Positions 15,055 through 21,951 of a DNA stretch of 28,811 nucleotides are shown piece by piece. The notes under the pieces were generated by a model that did not search any database, was not told where the DNA came from, and saw nothing but the letters and a program-made list of their open reading frames with translations. Position 1 is the stretch's first letter; each line of letters begins with the position of its first letter. The stretch is from an uncultured Eubacteriales bacterium (GTDB taxonomy: Bacteria > Bacillota > Clostridia > Oscillospirales > Oscillospiraceae), in contig USCO01000014.1 in assembly GCA_900553135.1 (NCBI GenBank), positions 1 through 28,811 on the forward strand, given 5' to 3'. The position numbers were made by a program, and so were the translations under genes.

Positions 15055-15083
15055 AATATACCACATTCGGGTCCCACCGTCAA
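15055..15083 (-). promoter_or_regulatory. Promoter of the rpmG-secE-nusG unit
   Basis: On the minus strand TTGACG (15083-15078), a 17-bp spacer and TATATT (15060-15055). The start is expected near 15048. Confidence 0.85.
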
Positions 15084-15110
15084 GGACTTTCCGAAAAAAA
15101 TTTCGCCCCG

Positions 15111-15431
15111 TTAATCCAGGGTCACGGCGGTGCCGCTGACAGTGACCATAAGCATGCCGTTGTCGGAGCCCAGCACCTCGTAATCCACGTCGATGCCCAC
15201 CACAGCGTCGGCGCCCAGGGCAGCGGCCCGCTGCTCCAGCTCCTGAAGGGCCTGGGTGCGGGCGGACATCAGCTCGTCCTCGTAAGTACTGGAGCGGCCC
15301 CCGAAGAAGTTGCTCAGTCCCGCGGCAAAATCCTTGATGACGTTCACACCGGAGATGACCTCTCCGAACACGATGCCGTGATAGCCGGTGATGCGGTGGC
15401 CGTCCACGTTGGGGGTGGTGGTAAGGATCAT
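15111..15431 (-). CDS. YbjQ/UPF0145-family protein
   Basis: A 106-aa soluble protein of the YbjQ family, recognised from ITGYHGIVFGEVISGVN near the N-terminus, the acidic/basic central helix (SARTQALQELEQRAAALGAD), and the closing VGIDVDYEVLG...MVTVSGTAV block. The family was once annotated as heavy-metal binding and assembles into oligomers, but its function is unknown. An AAAGGAGG ribosome site precedes the ATG. It follows the Dabb gene by about 30 nt and may be co-transcribed. Confidence 0.88.
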   Translation of the reverse strand: MILTTTPNVDGHRITGYHGIVFGEVISGVNVIKDFAAGLSNFFGGRSSTYEDELMSARTQALQELEQRAAALGADAVVGIDVDYEVLGSDNGMLMVTVSGTAVTLD

Positions 15432-15464
15432 GGGGATTCCTCCTTTATTTATATGTGGGAATGC

Positions 15465-15764
15465 TCAGTCCTGAATATCGCAGCAGCGGCGGTCGCAGAA
15501 GTTTTCCCGAATCAGGGGGAGGATGGCCTGGTGGTGAGGATGGTTCTGGTAGACAGGCAGGTCCTCGGGGGTGGCCACCTCAGAGTAGAGGACCAGGTCG
15601 CAGTTGCTGCTGTCCATGGGGGGGCAGTAGGCGCGCACCTCCAGCACGCAGGGGATGAGCTCTTTCAGGGCGTTGATACGGGCCACGACTTCCTCCCGCA
15701 CCTTGCTGCGCTGGGCCTCGTCCAGCTCGGGCTTGAAATTCCAGGAGACGATGTGTCGAACCAT
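15465..15764 (-). CDS. Dabb-domain (stress-responsive A/B barrel) protein
   Basis: A 99-aa protein starting MVRHIVSWNFK, the hallmark of the dimeric alpha+beta barrel Dabb family. The conserved His and the C-terminal YQNHPHHQAI segment are present. Members act in varied small-molecule roles; nothing specific can be claimed. The start at 15764 has a GGAGGTG ribosome site; an upstream ATG would add five residues. Promoter at 15794-15822. Confidence 0.85.
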   Translation of the reverse strand: MVRHIVSWNFKPELDEAQRSKVREEVVARINALKELIPCVLEVRAYCPPMDSSNCDLVLYSEVATPEDLPVYQNHPHHQAILPLIRENFCDRRCCDIQD

Positions 15765-15793
15765 GGGAAGCACCTCCAAAGTTTTATCGCCTC

Positions 15794-15822
15794 ATTATAC
15801 CCCTGGAAATCCGGCCTGTCAA
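15794..15822 (-). promoter_or_regulatory. Promoter of the Dabb-ybjQ pair
   Basis: On the minus strand a perfect TTGACA (15822-15817), 17-bp spacer and a perfect TATAAT (15799-15794). The -35 overlaps the end of the upstream GH18-like gene. Confidence 0.88.
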
Positions 15823-16604
15823 CGAAGGGAGGGACGCAGCCCCAGGGAATCCAGGGCGTCCTGCACCTCGGGAAAGGCGGCCACCGCCGTGGAGATCCCC
15901 AGAGAGCGGGCCACCTCCAGCTTCTTGGCCAGGGTGTCCTTGTCGTCAAAGAGGACGAAATGGGCTCCCGACTCCCGGCTCATGTAAGTGAAGTAGCGGG
16001 CGCACAGCTCCCGGGAGAAAAAGACCGCCGGGCGCAGCCGGTCCATGCGGCGGCGCAGCTCTGCCCGGGACAGGGGTTCCCCGCAGCCCGAGGGTGAGGG
16101 GAGAAAGAAGTCCTCCGCCGTGCGCTGGAGGGCCAGCACGGTGCGCTCCCCAAAGTGGTCCCTGGCCTCCTCCAGCCGCTGGACCAGGCTGCCCCCGGAC
16201 AGGGCGGAGGAGACCAACACCCGGGCCCTCTGGGTGTGGGGGGCAAAGGACTCGGGGACCAGCAGGTCCAGCCCGGAGCGGAGACAGGCCTGCTCCAGCT
16301 GGTGAAGCAGCCCGGCCAGGAAGGGGAGCGGACCCCCTTCAAAATCGCAGATCACCCCGGAGAAATTCCGGGCCCGGCACTCCTGGACCACCTCCCGGCA
16401 GAACAGGGCGGCGTCCCCCGCTCCGTCAAAGCCGGAGCAGTCCAGGACCATCAAGCCCCCTCGGGGGGCGACGGGGCCGCCGGAGCGGAACAGGTGCGGG
16501 CCCTTGCCCATGCGGTAGGCCATGTGGGCGGGAACGGCGGAGGTCCCCCGCAGGGCGCCCAGCTGCTGGGGTGTGACGATGACGATGACAGTGCTGCTTG
16601 ACAT
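15819..16604 (-). CDS. GH18-like barrel protein of unknown function
   Basis: A 261-aa protein with no signal peptide. The segment FSGVICDFEG (81-90) resembles the DGxxxDxE strand of glycosyl hydrolase family 18, with Asp87 and Glu89 at the matching places. Strand-helix repeats (LMVLDCSGF, LDLLVPESF, RPAVFFSREL, HFVLFDDKD) fit a TIM barrel. Similar degenerate GH18 proteins occur near spore-peptidoglycan genes, but there is no such context here and catalysis is uncertain. It starts with ATG after an AAGGGGGAG ribosome site and is divergent from yqeG. Confidence 0.6.
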   Translation of the reverse strand: MSSSTVIVIVTPQQLGALRGTSAVPAHMAYRMGKGPHLFRSGGPVAPRGGLMVLDCSGFDGAGDAALFCREVVQECRARNFSGVICDFEGGPLPFLAGLLHQLEQACLRSGLDLLVPESFAPHTQRARVLVSSALSGGSLVQRLEEARDHFGERTVLALQRTAEDFFLPSPSGCGEPLSRAELRRRMDRLRPAVFFSRELCARYFTYMSRESGAHFVLFDDKDTLAKKLEVARSLGISTAVAAFPEVQDALDSLGLRPSLR

Positions 16605-16616
16605 GAAGGCTCCCCC

Positions 16617-16645
16617 TTGTCCAAAATTTTCGGGTGTGGTATACT
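16617..16645 (+). promoter_or_regulatory. Promoter of the yqeG unit
   Basis: TTGTCC (16617-16622), 17-bp spacer, TATACT (16640-16645). It lies between the divergent GH18-like gene and yqeG. Confidence 0.7.
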
Positions 16646-16729
16646 TGCCACGAAAAACGGGAACGGTCTTTGGTGCTACTGTATGAGCCGGCCGCCCCGG
16701 ACAGAACGGAAAAATAGGAGGACGCCCAC

Positions 16730-17236
16730 GTGCGCTTTTCGCCCATTCCCCGGGGGTTTTATCCCTCGGTCACCGCCCTGGACCCCAAGAAATTGCGGGA
16801 AAAGGGGATCACCCTGGTGCTGGCCGATCTGGACAACACCCTGGTGGCATATAAGGTCCCCACGCCCACCCCTGAGATCGTGGCCTGGAAGCAGGCACTG
16901 GAGGCGGAGGGGATCGACCTGTTCATCCTGTCCAACAGCCGCAAGCCCGGCCGGGCCCAGCGCTTTGCCGAGGCCCTGGGAGTGCCCTATCAGGGCCACT
17001 CGGGCAAGCCCAAGCGGGCGGGCTATCTGCGGGCCATGGAGCGCATGAACCGCACCCCGCAGGAGACCGTCATGGTGGGGGACCAGATCTTCACCGACAC
17101 CCTGGGGGCCAACAACGCCGGGGTCACCCCTCTGCTCATCCGGCCCATCCGTCTGGCGGGCAACCCCGGGCGGTATGTGCGGTACGCGGCGGAGACCCCC
17201 TTCCGCCTGCTGGGAGGAAGGAGGCCCTTCCTGTGA
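16730..17236 (+). CDS. yqeG: YqeG-family HAD IIIA phosphatase
   Basis: A 168-aa haloacid-dehalogenase phosphatase. Motif I is DLDNTLV (33-39) with Asp33 and Asp35, motif II is the LSNS segment (67-70), and motif III has the Lys in GKPKRAG and the VGDQIFTD acidic pair (about 122-129). The family is widespread in Firmicutes; a phosphatidylglycerophosphate phosphatase role is known for related proteins, but the substrate here is not established. The start is GTG at 16730 with AGGAGG upstream. The stop overlaps the next gene (GTGA), so the two are translationally coupled. Confidence 0.92.
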   Translation: MRFSPIPRGFYPSVTALDPKKLREKGITLVLADLDNTLVAYKVPTPTPEIVAWKQALEAEGIDLFILSNSRKPGRAQRFAEALGVPYQGHSGKPKRAGYLRAMERMNRTPQETVMVGDQIFTDTLGANNAGVTPLLIRPIRLAGNPGRYVRYAAETPFRLLGGRRPFL

Positions 17237-18096
17237 GCGCATGGTTTGGCCCCGCCGGAAATTCAGAGAGCTTTTCCAAACAGCATAAATCCTCCCTTCA
17301 GGCCCCCGCCTGGATCGCCGCTCAGGGCTTGGACTGCTACGAGTACCAGTGCGGCAAGGGGGTCCACGTGGGGGAGGAGACCGCACGGAAGCTGGGGGAG
17401 AAGGCCCGGGAGGCGGGAATCTCCCTGTCCCTCCACGCCCCCTACTTTATTAACCTGGCAAACCCCGACCCGGAGGCGGTGCAGAAGACCATCGGCTACG
17501 TGCTGGATGCCTGCCGCGCCGCGGACTGGATGGGAGCGGGCCGGGTGGTCATCCACTCGGGGGCTTTGATGAAGCGCTCCCGCCAGGTGGCCTTGGACAT
17601 TGCCATGGAAACCCTGCCCAAGGTGATCGCCGCCTGCGACCGGGAGGGTTTTTCCCACATCACCCTGTGCCCGGAGACCATGGGAAAAATCAATCAGCTG
17701 GGGGACCTGGCTGAGGTGCTGACCCTCTGCACCCTGGACTCCCGGCTGGTGCCCTGCATCGACTTTGGCCACCTCTACGCCCGCTCCCTGGGGGAACTGG
17801 AGGGAGAGCGGGCCTGTGCGGAGATGCTGGACCAGGTGGAGCGGGTGCTGGGCGAGGAGCGGGCCAGCCGCTTCCACAGCCATTTCTCCCGCATTGAGTT
17901 CACCCCCAAGGGGGGCGAGAAGTGCCACCGCACCTTTGCCGACCACGGAGGCTTCGGCCCGGACTGGACGCCCCTGGCCCGGGAAGTGGCCCGCCGGGGC
18001 TGGAGTCCTACCTTCATCTGCGAAAGCGCAGGGACTCAGGCCGAGGACGCGGCGGAGATGAAGCGGATTTACCTGGAATGCACAGAGAAAGTCTGA
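17233..18096 (+). CDS. Endonuclease IV-like TIM-barrel protein
   Basis: A 287-aa AP endonuclease family 2 protein, expected to cut DNA at abasic sites using three zinc ions. Metal ligands are seen at His68 (LHAPY), His108 (IHSG), Glu148 (CPETMG), Asp177 and His180 (CIDFGH), His217 (FHSHFSR) and Glu264 (ICESAG). The D-x-H pair of E. coli Nfo (Asp229, His231) is not obvious; the region reads GGEKCHRTFADHGGFGPDW, so this is a variant subfamily and its activity may differ. The GTG start overlaps the yqeG stop. Confidence 0.85.
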   Translation: MSAWFGPAGNSESFSKQHKSSLQAPAWIAAQGLDCYEYQCGKGVHVGEETARKLGEKAREAGISLSLHAPYFINLANPDPEAVQKTIGYVLDACRAADWMGAGRVVIHSGALMKRSRQVALDIAMETLPKVIAACDREGFSHITLCPETMGKINQLGDLAEVLTLCTLDSRLVPCIDFGHLYARSLGELEGERACAEMLDQVERVLGEERASRFHSHFSRIEFTPKGGEKCHRTFADHGGFGPDWTPLAREVARRGWSPTFICESAGTQAEDAAEMKRIYLECTEKV

Positions 18097-18153
18097 TGGG
18101 CGCTTTTTGCACCGTTTACCTTGGATGATAAGAAGAAAAGAGGTTGCGGCCGT

Positions 18154-18903
18154 ATGAGGTTTCTCCTGGCTTTTTGTTTTGGTATTCTGCACAAGCTAAT
18201 TGGGAATCGTCGGCGGGCGCCTCATAACAAGCAAAAAACTGTGTCCGTGTCCCGTTCCACAGCCCCGTTGAAACCTGAAAAGACAGGGCAGGCACAGCCG
18301 GACGCGTTGCTGCCCTTTGGGTACAAAAATAGCTGGCTGTGCATCCCAAACTCCACCCCTCAGGAGGTTATGTCGCGCCTGGACTGCGAGGGAGTGAAGC
18401 CCTGCACGTGGGAGAGGGGACTTGCTGAGGCAGAGGAGGACCAGCAGGTGTTTGTCTCCCCCTGTTTGGACGGCTTTGTTTTGGTGATTGGATTGTCGGG
18501 GCTGGAAAAGAAGCAGCTGGATCGTTTAGCGGCCGGATTTGAAGAACTGCAATATTTTGCAACCCACCGCACAGTGGGGTATCAGAGCTGGGCACGGTAT
18601 CAAGCAGGTCAACTGGAGCGCGGCTACACCTATCTTGGGGAGCGAGGCGAGGTCCTGTGGGATGAAGGGCCCCTGACAGCGGAAGAGATTGCGCTGGGAG
18701 CCATGAAATTTCCCCGAGGGCATACGGAGAATGACTGGGAACACATCGTGCCCCCCACAGAAGAAACGGTGCTGGACCTGGCGGCAGCCTGGGGGGGATG
18801 TACGGTTTTCCGGCAGACAGTCCCCCGCGTCTCAGGGGTATTTATGCCACTTACATATAAGATAGCGGATTTAAGGAGGGGTGGGAATGAACCACATTTC
18901 TAA
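18154..18903 (+). CDS. Conserved hypothetical protein, basic N-terminus
   Basis: A 249-aa protein that I cannot assign. A short hydrophobic stretch and Arg patch start it (MRFLLAFCFGILHKLIGNRR), which could be a membrane anchor. The conserved-looking core is QYFATHRTVGYQSWARYQ (about 140-160), then YLGERGEVLWDEGPLT and a C-terminal PPTEETVLDLAAAWGG. The DNA is more AT-rich than its neighbours, hinting at transfer. ATG 18154 is chosen, with AAGAGG about 9 nt upstream; a TTG at 18121 is the alternative. Its end overlaps the next gene by 17 nt. Confidence 0.7.
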   Translation: MRFLLAFCFGILHKLIGNRRRAPHNKQKTVSVSRSTAPLKPEKTGQAQPDALLPFGYKNSWLCIPNSTPQEVMSRLDCEGVKPCTWERGLAEAEEDQQVFVSPCLDGFVLVIGLSGLEKKQLDRLAAGFEELQYFATHRTVGYQSWARYQAGQLERGYTYLGERGEVLWDEGPLTAEEIALGAMKFPRGHTENDWEHIVPPTEETVLDLAAAWGGCTVFRQTVPRVSGVFMPLTYKIADLRRGGNEPHF

Positions 18904-19951
18904 AATTGCCGCCCAACTGGCGGAATATGATCTGGACGCCATGCTCATTACCAGCGAGAGCGGAGAGCGCTATGCCGTGGGCTTCCAGGGAGAGGGCCTG
19001 GTGCTGGTCACCGGAGACGGGGCCCACTATTCCACTGACGGGCGCTACATCGAGGCGGCCCGGAAGGAAATTTCCGGGGCTGAGATCGAGCTGATCGGCC
19101 AGGGAAAAAGCCACCTGACCCTGGCCCAGGAATACATTGCCCGAAAGGGCCTGAAGCGGGTGGGCTTTGAGGATGAGGAGATGAGCGTGGCCCAGTTTTC
19201 CCAGGTGGAAAAGGCCCTCTCCTGCCAGCTGATCCCCGCCCAGGGGCTGCTTTCCAGCCTGCGGGCGTCTAAAGACAAAGAGGAACTGGCTGCCATGCGC
19301 CGGGCCCAGGAGATCACCGACCAGGCCTACCGGGAGATTCTGAGCTACATCCGCCCCGGCATGACGGAAAACCAGGTGGCCGCCCGGCTGGTGTATGAGA
19401 TGATGCGTCTGGGAGCCCGCAAGACCTCCTTTGACCCCATTGTGGCGGCGGGGGCCAACGGCTCCATGCCCCACGCGGTGCCGGGAGAGACGGTGATCCA
19501 GCGGGGCATGTTTGTCACCATGGACTTTGGCTGCGTGTGGGATGGCTACTGCTCCGATATGACCCGCACCGTGGCCGTGGGCCAGCCCACTGAGGAGATG
19601 GAGGAGGTCTATCACCTGGTTCTCCAGGCCCAGCGGGCGGGCATTGCCGCCGCCCGGGCCGGGGTGACGGGCCGGGAGATCGACGCCGCCGCCCGCCGGG
19701 TGATCCAGGAGGGTGGCTATGGGGACTATTTCACCCACAGCTTCGGCCACTCCCTGGGGCTGGAGATTCACGAGAGCCCCAACGCCTCCCCCCGGGAGGA
19801 GCGGGTGCTGCCTGCCGGTGCGGTGATCTCCGCCGAGCCGGGCATCTACCTGCCGGGCCGCTTCGGCGTGCGCATTGAGGACGTTTTGGTGCTGCGTGAG
19901 GGGGGCTGCGAGGACATCACCCGCTCCACCAAGGACTTGATCGTGCTGTAA
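18887..19951 (+). CDS. pepP: Xaa-Pro peptidase (M24 family)
   Basis: A 354-aa cytoplasmic metallopeptidase that removes residues ahead of proline. An N-terminal creatinase-like domain (about 1-125) is followed by the pita-bread domain with all five metal ligands: Asp213 (MDFG), Asp224 (SDMTRT), His288 (SFGHSLG), Glu317 (SAEPGI) and Glu331 (VRIEDV). ATG 18887 is preferred over GTG 18881 because AGGAGG ends 7 nt before it. PepP and PepQ types cannot be separated by eye. It overlaps the hypothetical gene upstream and has efp downstream, a common Firmicute neighbour. Confidence 0.93.
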   Translation: MNHISKIAAQLAEYDLDAMLITSESGERYAVGFQGEGLVLVTGDGAHYSTDGRYIEAARKEISGAEIELIGQGKSHLTLAQEYIARKGLKRVGFEDEEMSVAQFSQVEKALSCQLIPAQGLLSSLRASKDKEELAAMRRAQEITDQAYREILSYIRPGMTENQVAARLVYEMMRLGARKTSFDPIVAAGANGSMPHAVPGETVIQRGMFVTMDFGCVWDGYCSDMTRTVAVGQPTEEMEEVYHLVLQAQRAGIAAARAGVTGREIDAAARRVIQEGGYGDYFTHSFGHSLGLEIHESPNASPREERVLPAGAVISAEPGIYLPGRFGVRIEDVLVLREGGCEDITRSTKDLIVL

Positions 19952-19974
19952 TCGCTGAATTTTGGCAAACCCCC

Positions 19975-20003
19975 TTGTCAAAATGGGGGAAACAGGGTAA
20001 AAT
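19975..20003 (+). promoter_or_regulatory. Promoter of efp
   Basis: TTGTCA (19975-19980), 17-bp spacer, TAAAAT (19998-20003), about 38 bp before the efp start. efp can therefore be expressed apart from pepP. Confidence 0.7.
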
Positions 20004-20041
20004 AAATTAGTTCATTAAAAACACAATGGAGGATGATTCCT

Positions 20042-20611
20042 ATGGCAATGATTTCCGCCAGTGATTTCCGCAACGGCGTGACCTTCGAGATGGACGGCAA
20101 GGTCATGCAGGTCGTCGAGTTCCAGCACGTAAAGCCCGGCAAGGGCGCCGCCTTTGTCCGTACCAAGATGAAGAACATCATCACCGGCGGCGTGACCGAG
20201 ACCTCCTTTAACCCCACTGCCAAGTTCGAGCAGGCTTTCGTGGAGCGTAAGGATATGGAGTACAGCTACAACGACGGCGATCTGTACTACTTCATGGACA
20301 TGGAGACCTTTGACATGCTGCCCATCAGCAAGGACCTGCTGGGCGACTCCTTCCGCTTCGTGAAGGAGAACATGAGCTGCAAGATCATGTCCTACAAGGG
20401 CAGCGTTTTCGGCGTGGAGCCCCCCAACTTCGTGGAGCTGGAGGTCACCGAGACCGATCCTGGCTTCAAGGGCGACACCGCCACCAACGTGACCAAGCCC
20501 GCCACCCTGGAGACCGGCGCTGAGATCAAGGTTCCCCTGTTCATCAACCCCGGCGACAAGATCAAGATCGACACCCGTACCGGCGAGTACCTGGAGCGCT
20601 GCAAGGCCTAA
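20042..20611 (+). CDS. efp: Elongation factor P
   Basis: A 189-aa factor that rescues ribosomes stalled at polyproline. It has the three OB/KOW-type domains, starting MAMISASDFRNGV. The loop KPGKGAAF carries Lys34, the residue that is post-translationally modified in many bacteria; the sequence does not show which modification is used. The signature FVELEVTETDPGFKGDT region and the closing IDTRTGEYLERCKA are typical. ATG 20042 is chosen over 20033, which would sit on the GGAGG ribosome site. Confidence 0.97.
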   Translation: MAMISASDFRNGVTFEMDGKVMQVVEFQHVKPGKGAAFVRTKMKNIITGGVTETSFNPTAKFEQAFVERKDMEYSYNDGDLYYFMDMETFDMLPISKDLLGDSFRFVKENMSCKIMSYKGSVFGVEPPNFVELEVTETDPGFKGDTATNVTKPATLETGAEIKVPLFINPGDKIKIDTRTGEYLERCKA

Positions 20612-20614
20612 TTT

Positions 20615-20754
20615 AAGCGTCCGAGACCGCGAGCAGGGGAGATAACGCCGGAGCGTATGCCGGCAAACCAAGAAATCCCCAGGGATTTCTGTTTGGCGGC
20701 GAAGTCGGAGAAGTTATCGACCCGACCGCGAGCGTGACGAGGCGTGATAACGCC
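20615..20754 (+). repeat. 140-bp noncoding repeat, unit 1
   Basis: It begins AAGCGTCCGAGAC (20615-20627), has AAACCAAGA at 20665-20673 and TCTGTTTG at 20688-20695, and GAGGCGTGATAAC at 20739-20751. Unit 2 has the same landmarks about 140 bp later. The centre folds into a strong hairpin (20659-20700): AGAAATCCC pairs with GGGATTTCT, extended by CAAAC/GTTTG. Confidence 0.8.
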
Positions 20755-20890
20755 AAGCGTCCGAGACGTCGCGAACAGCGCGGATGGACTGGAGCGAGGA
20801 ATGTAAACCAAGAGCCGCGCAGCGGATCTGTTTGTGTTCCGAGACGGAGGGAAGCCGCGCATCGTGAGCAGGCGAGGCGTGATAACAAGC
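20755..20890 (+). repeat. 140-bp noncoding repeat, unit 2
   Basis: It has AAGCGTCCGAGAC at 20755-20767, AAACCAAGA at 20805-20813, TCTGTTTG at 20827-20834 and GAGGCGTGATAAC at 20874-20886. The hairpin base is the same as unit 1, but the distal stem is changed on both arms (CCGC/GCGG in place of ATCCC/GGGAT), which keeps pairing. No ORF of quality is present. Confidence 0.8.
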
Positions 20891-20948
20891 GCCTGATTCC
20901 ACAAACACCATTTGTCTGCCGAGGCGTAGCCTCAGAAAGGAGCAAGAC
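20891..20948 (+). promoter_or_regulatory. Leader hairpins before the CD1247-type gene
   Basis: ACAAA/TTTGT (20901-20915) and GAGGC/GCCTC (20921-20933) are small hairpins. The second ends 3 nt before the AAAGGAG ribosome site, so it could affect translation. No clear sigma-A promoter is seen in this gap; read-through from efp is possible. Confidence 0.4.
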
Positions 20949-21359
20949 ATGACTATTTCCGAGAAAGTCGCCTATTTGAAGGGCCTGGCTGAGGGCCTGA
21001 ATCTGGATACCGAGAAGTCTAAGGAGGGCAAGCTCATCTCCGTGATGATCGGAATTCTGGAGGAGGTCGGCCTGTCCATCGAAGATCTGGAGGAGAATGC
21101 TCTGGCTCTGGGCGAGGAGATCGACGTGCTCTCTGACGACCTGGCCGATGTGGAGTCCGTGGTCTACGATGACGAGGACAGCGAGGACGAGGATGAGGAC
21201 GAGGACTTCTTCGAGGTGGAGTGCCCCAACTGCGAGGAGCCCCTCATCATCGACGACGAGGCTCTGGCCGCTGGGGAGATTCAGTGCCCCAATTGCGAGA
21301 CCCGTTTCGCCCTTGACCTGAGCGACGACACCGTGGAGGCCGACGGCGAGGAGGAGTAA
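20949..21359 (+). CDS. CD1247-type protein with C-terminal zinc ribbon
   Basis: A 136-aa acidic protein. Residues 1-70 are a helical domain of the type named after C. difficile CD1247 (TISEKVAYLKGLAEGLNLD at the start). A run of Asp/Glu (74-87) links it to a zinc ribbon with CPNC pairs at Cys92/95 and Cys113/116. The family is common in Clostridia and is of unknown function; nucleic-acid or protein binding is a guess from the ribbon. A terminator follows at 21381. Confidence 0.85.
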   Translation: MTISEKVAYLKGLAEGLNLDTEKSKEGKLISVMIGILEEVGLSIEDLEENALALGEEIDVLSDDLADVESVVYDDEDSEDEDEDEDFFEVECPNCEEPLIIDDEALAAGEIQCPNCETRFALDLSDDTVEADGEEE

Positions 21360-21380
21360 TTCCTTCCGCATCAAAAAAAT

Positions 21381-21417
21381 AAAAAAACAGCCGTCCCATT
21401 GGGACGGCTGTTTTTTT
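21381..21417 (+). terminator. Terminator after the CD1247-type gene
   Basis: ACAGCCGTCCC (21387-21397) pairs with GGGACGGCTGT (21401-21411), with A and T runs on both sides. Confidence 0.95.
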
Positions 21418-21520
21418 CTACCCATTGCCAGTGAAAGATTTCCCCGTATGTCCCTGTGTGTGCCGAACATAATAGCAAGGTGGATGGGACATTCAGCATG
21501 ACAAAAAGGGGAGATGTAAG

Positions 21521-21919
21521 ATGAACGGGAGATGGATGGCGCTGGGCGCCGCCGTGCTCATGACGGCGTCTTTGGCCTCTTGCGGCATGAGCAATGAAAA
21601 GACCGGTACCAACCGGCTGAGCAGCCAGGGCGACTCCGGCTACCGCACCTCCATGGGGACGAAACGGGACTATCTCAACGACGGGCACTACTACGCCCAG
21701 GGAGATGGCTCCGTTACCGACTATCCCAAGGGGCAGAGCCAGCTGGACCAGCTGGGCAAAGCCCTTCGGGAGGGCTGGGACGACCTGATGAAGGGGGCGG
21801 AGGACGCCGCCCGGGACACAGGAAAGGCCGCTGAGAACGGCCTGAACGACGCGAAAAACGGTCTGAAGGACGCCGGACAGGACCTGAAACAGGCTGGCCG
21901 GGACATGACCGGAAAATAA
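21521..21919 (+). CDS. Small lipoprotein with amphipathic repeats
   Basis: A 132-aa exported lipoprotein. A signal peptide of about 20 residues ends in the lipobox LASC, with lipidation at Cys21. The C-terminal half (about 75-132) is helical, built from Asp/Gly/Lys-rich units such as NGLNDAKNGLKDAGQDLKQA, which look like LEA or YtxH-type amphipathic repeats. A surface or stress role is possible but unproven. It has a GGGGAGATG ribosome region and a bidirectional terminator just after the stop. Confidence 0.8.
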   Translation: MNGRWMALGAAVLMTASLASCGMSNEKTGTNRLSSQGDSGYRTSMGTKRDYLNDGHYYAQGDGSVTDYPKGQSQLDQLGKALREGWDDLMKGAEDAARDTGKAAENGLNDAKNGLKDAGQDLKQAGRDMTGK

Positions 21920-21923
21920 AAAA

Positions 21924-21951
21924 AGGACGGCCCGCGGGCCGTCCTTTTTTT
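21924..21951 (+). terminator. Bidirectional terminator between the lipoprotein and ygiQ
   Basis: AGGACGGCC (21924-21932) pairs with GGCCGTCCT (21937-21945), with A7 before and T7 after. The ygiQ stop codon (minus strand) touches the T run. Confidence 0.93.
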
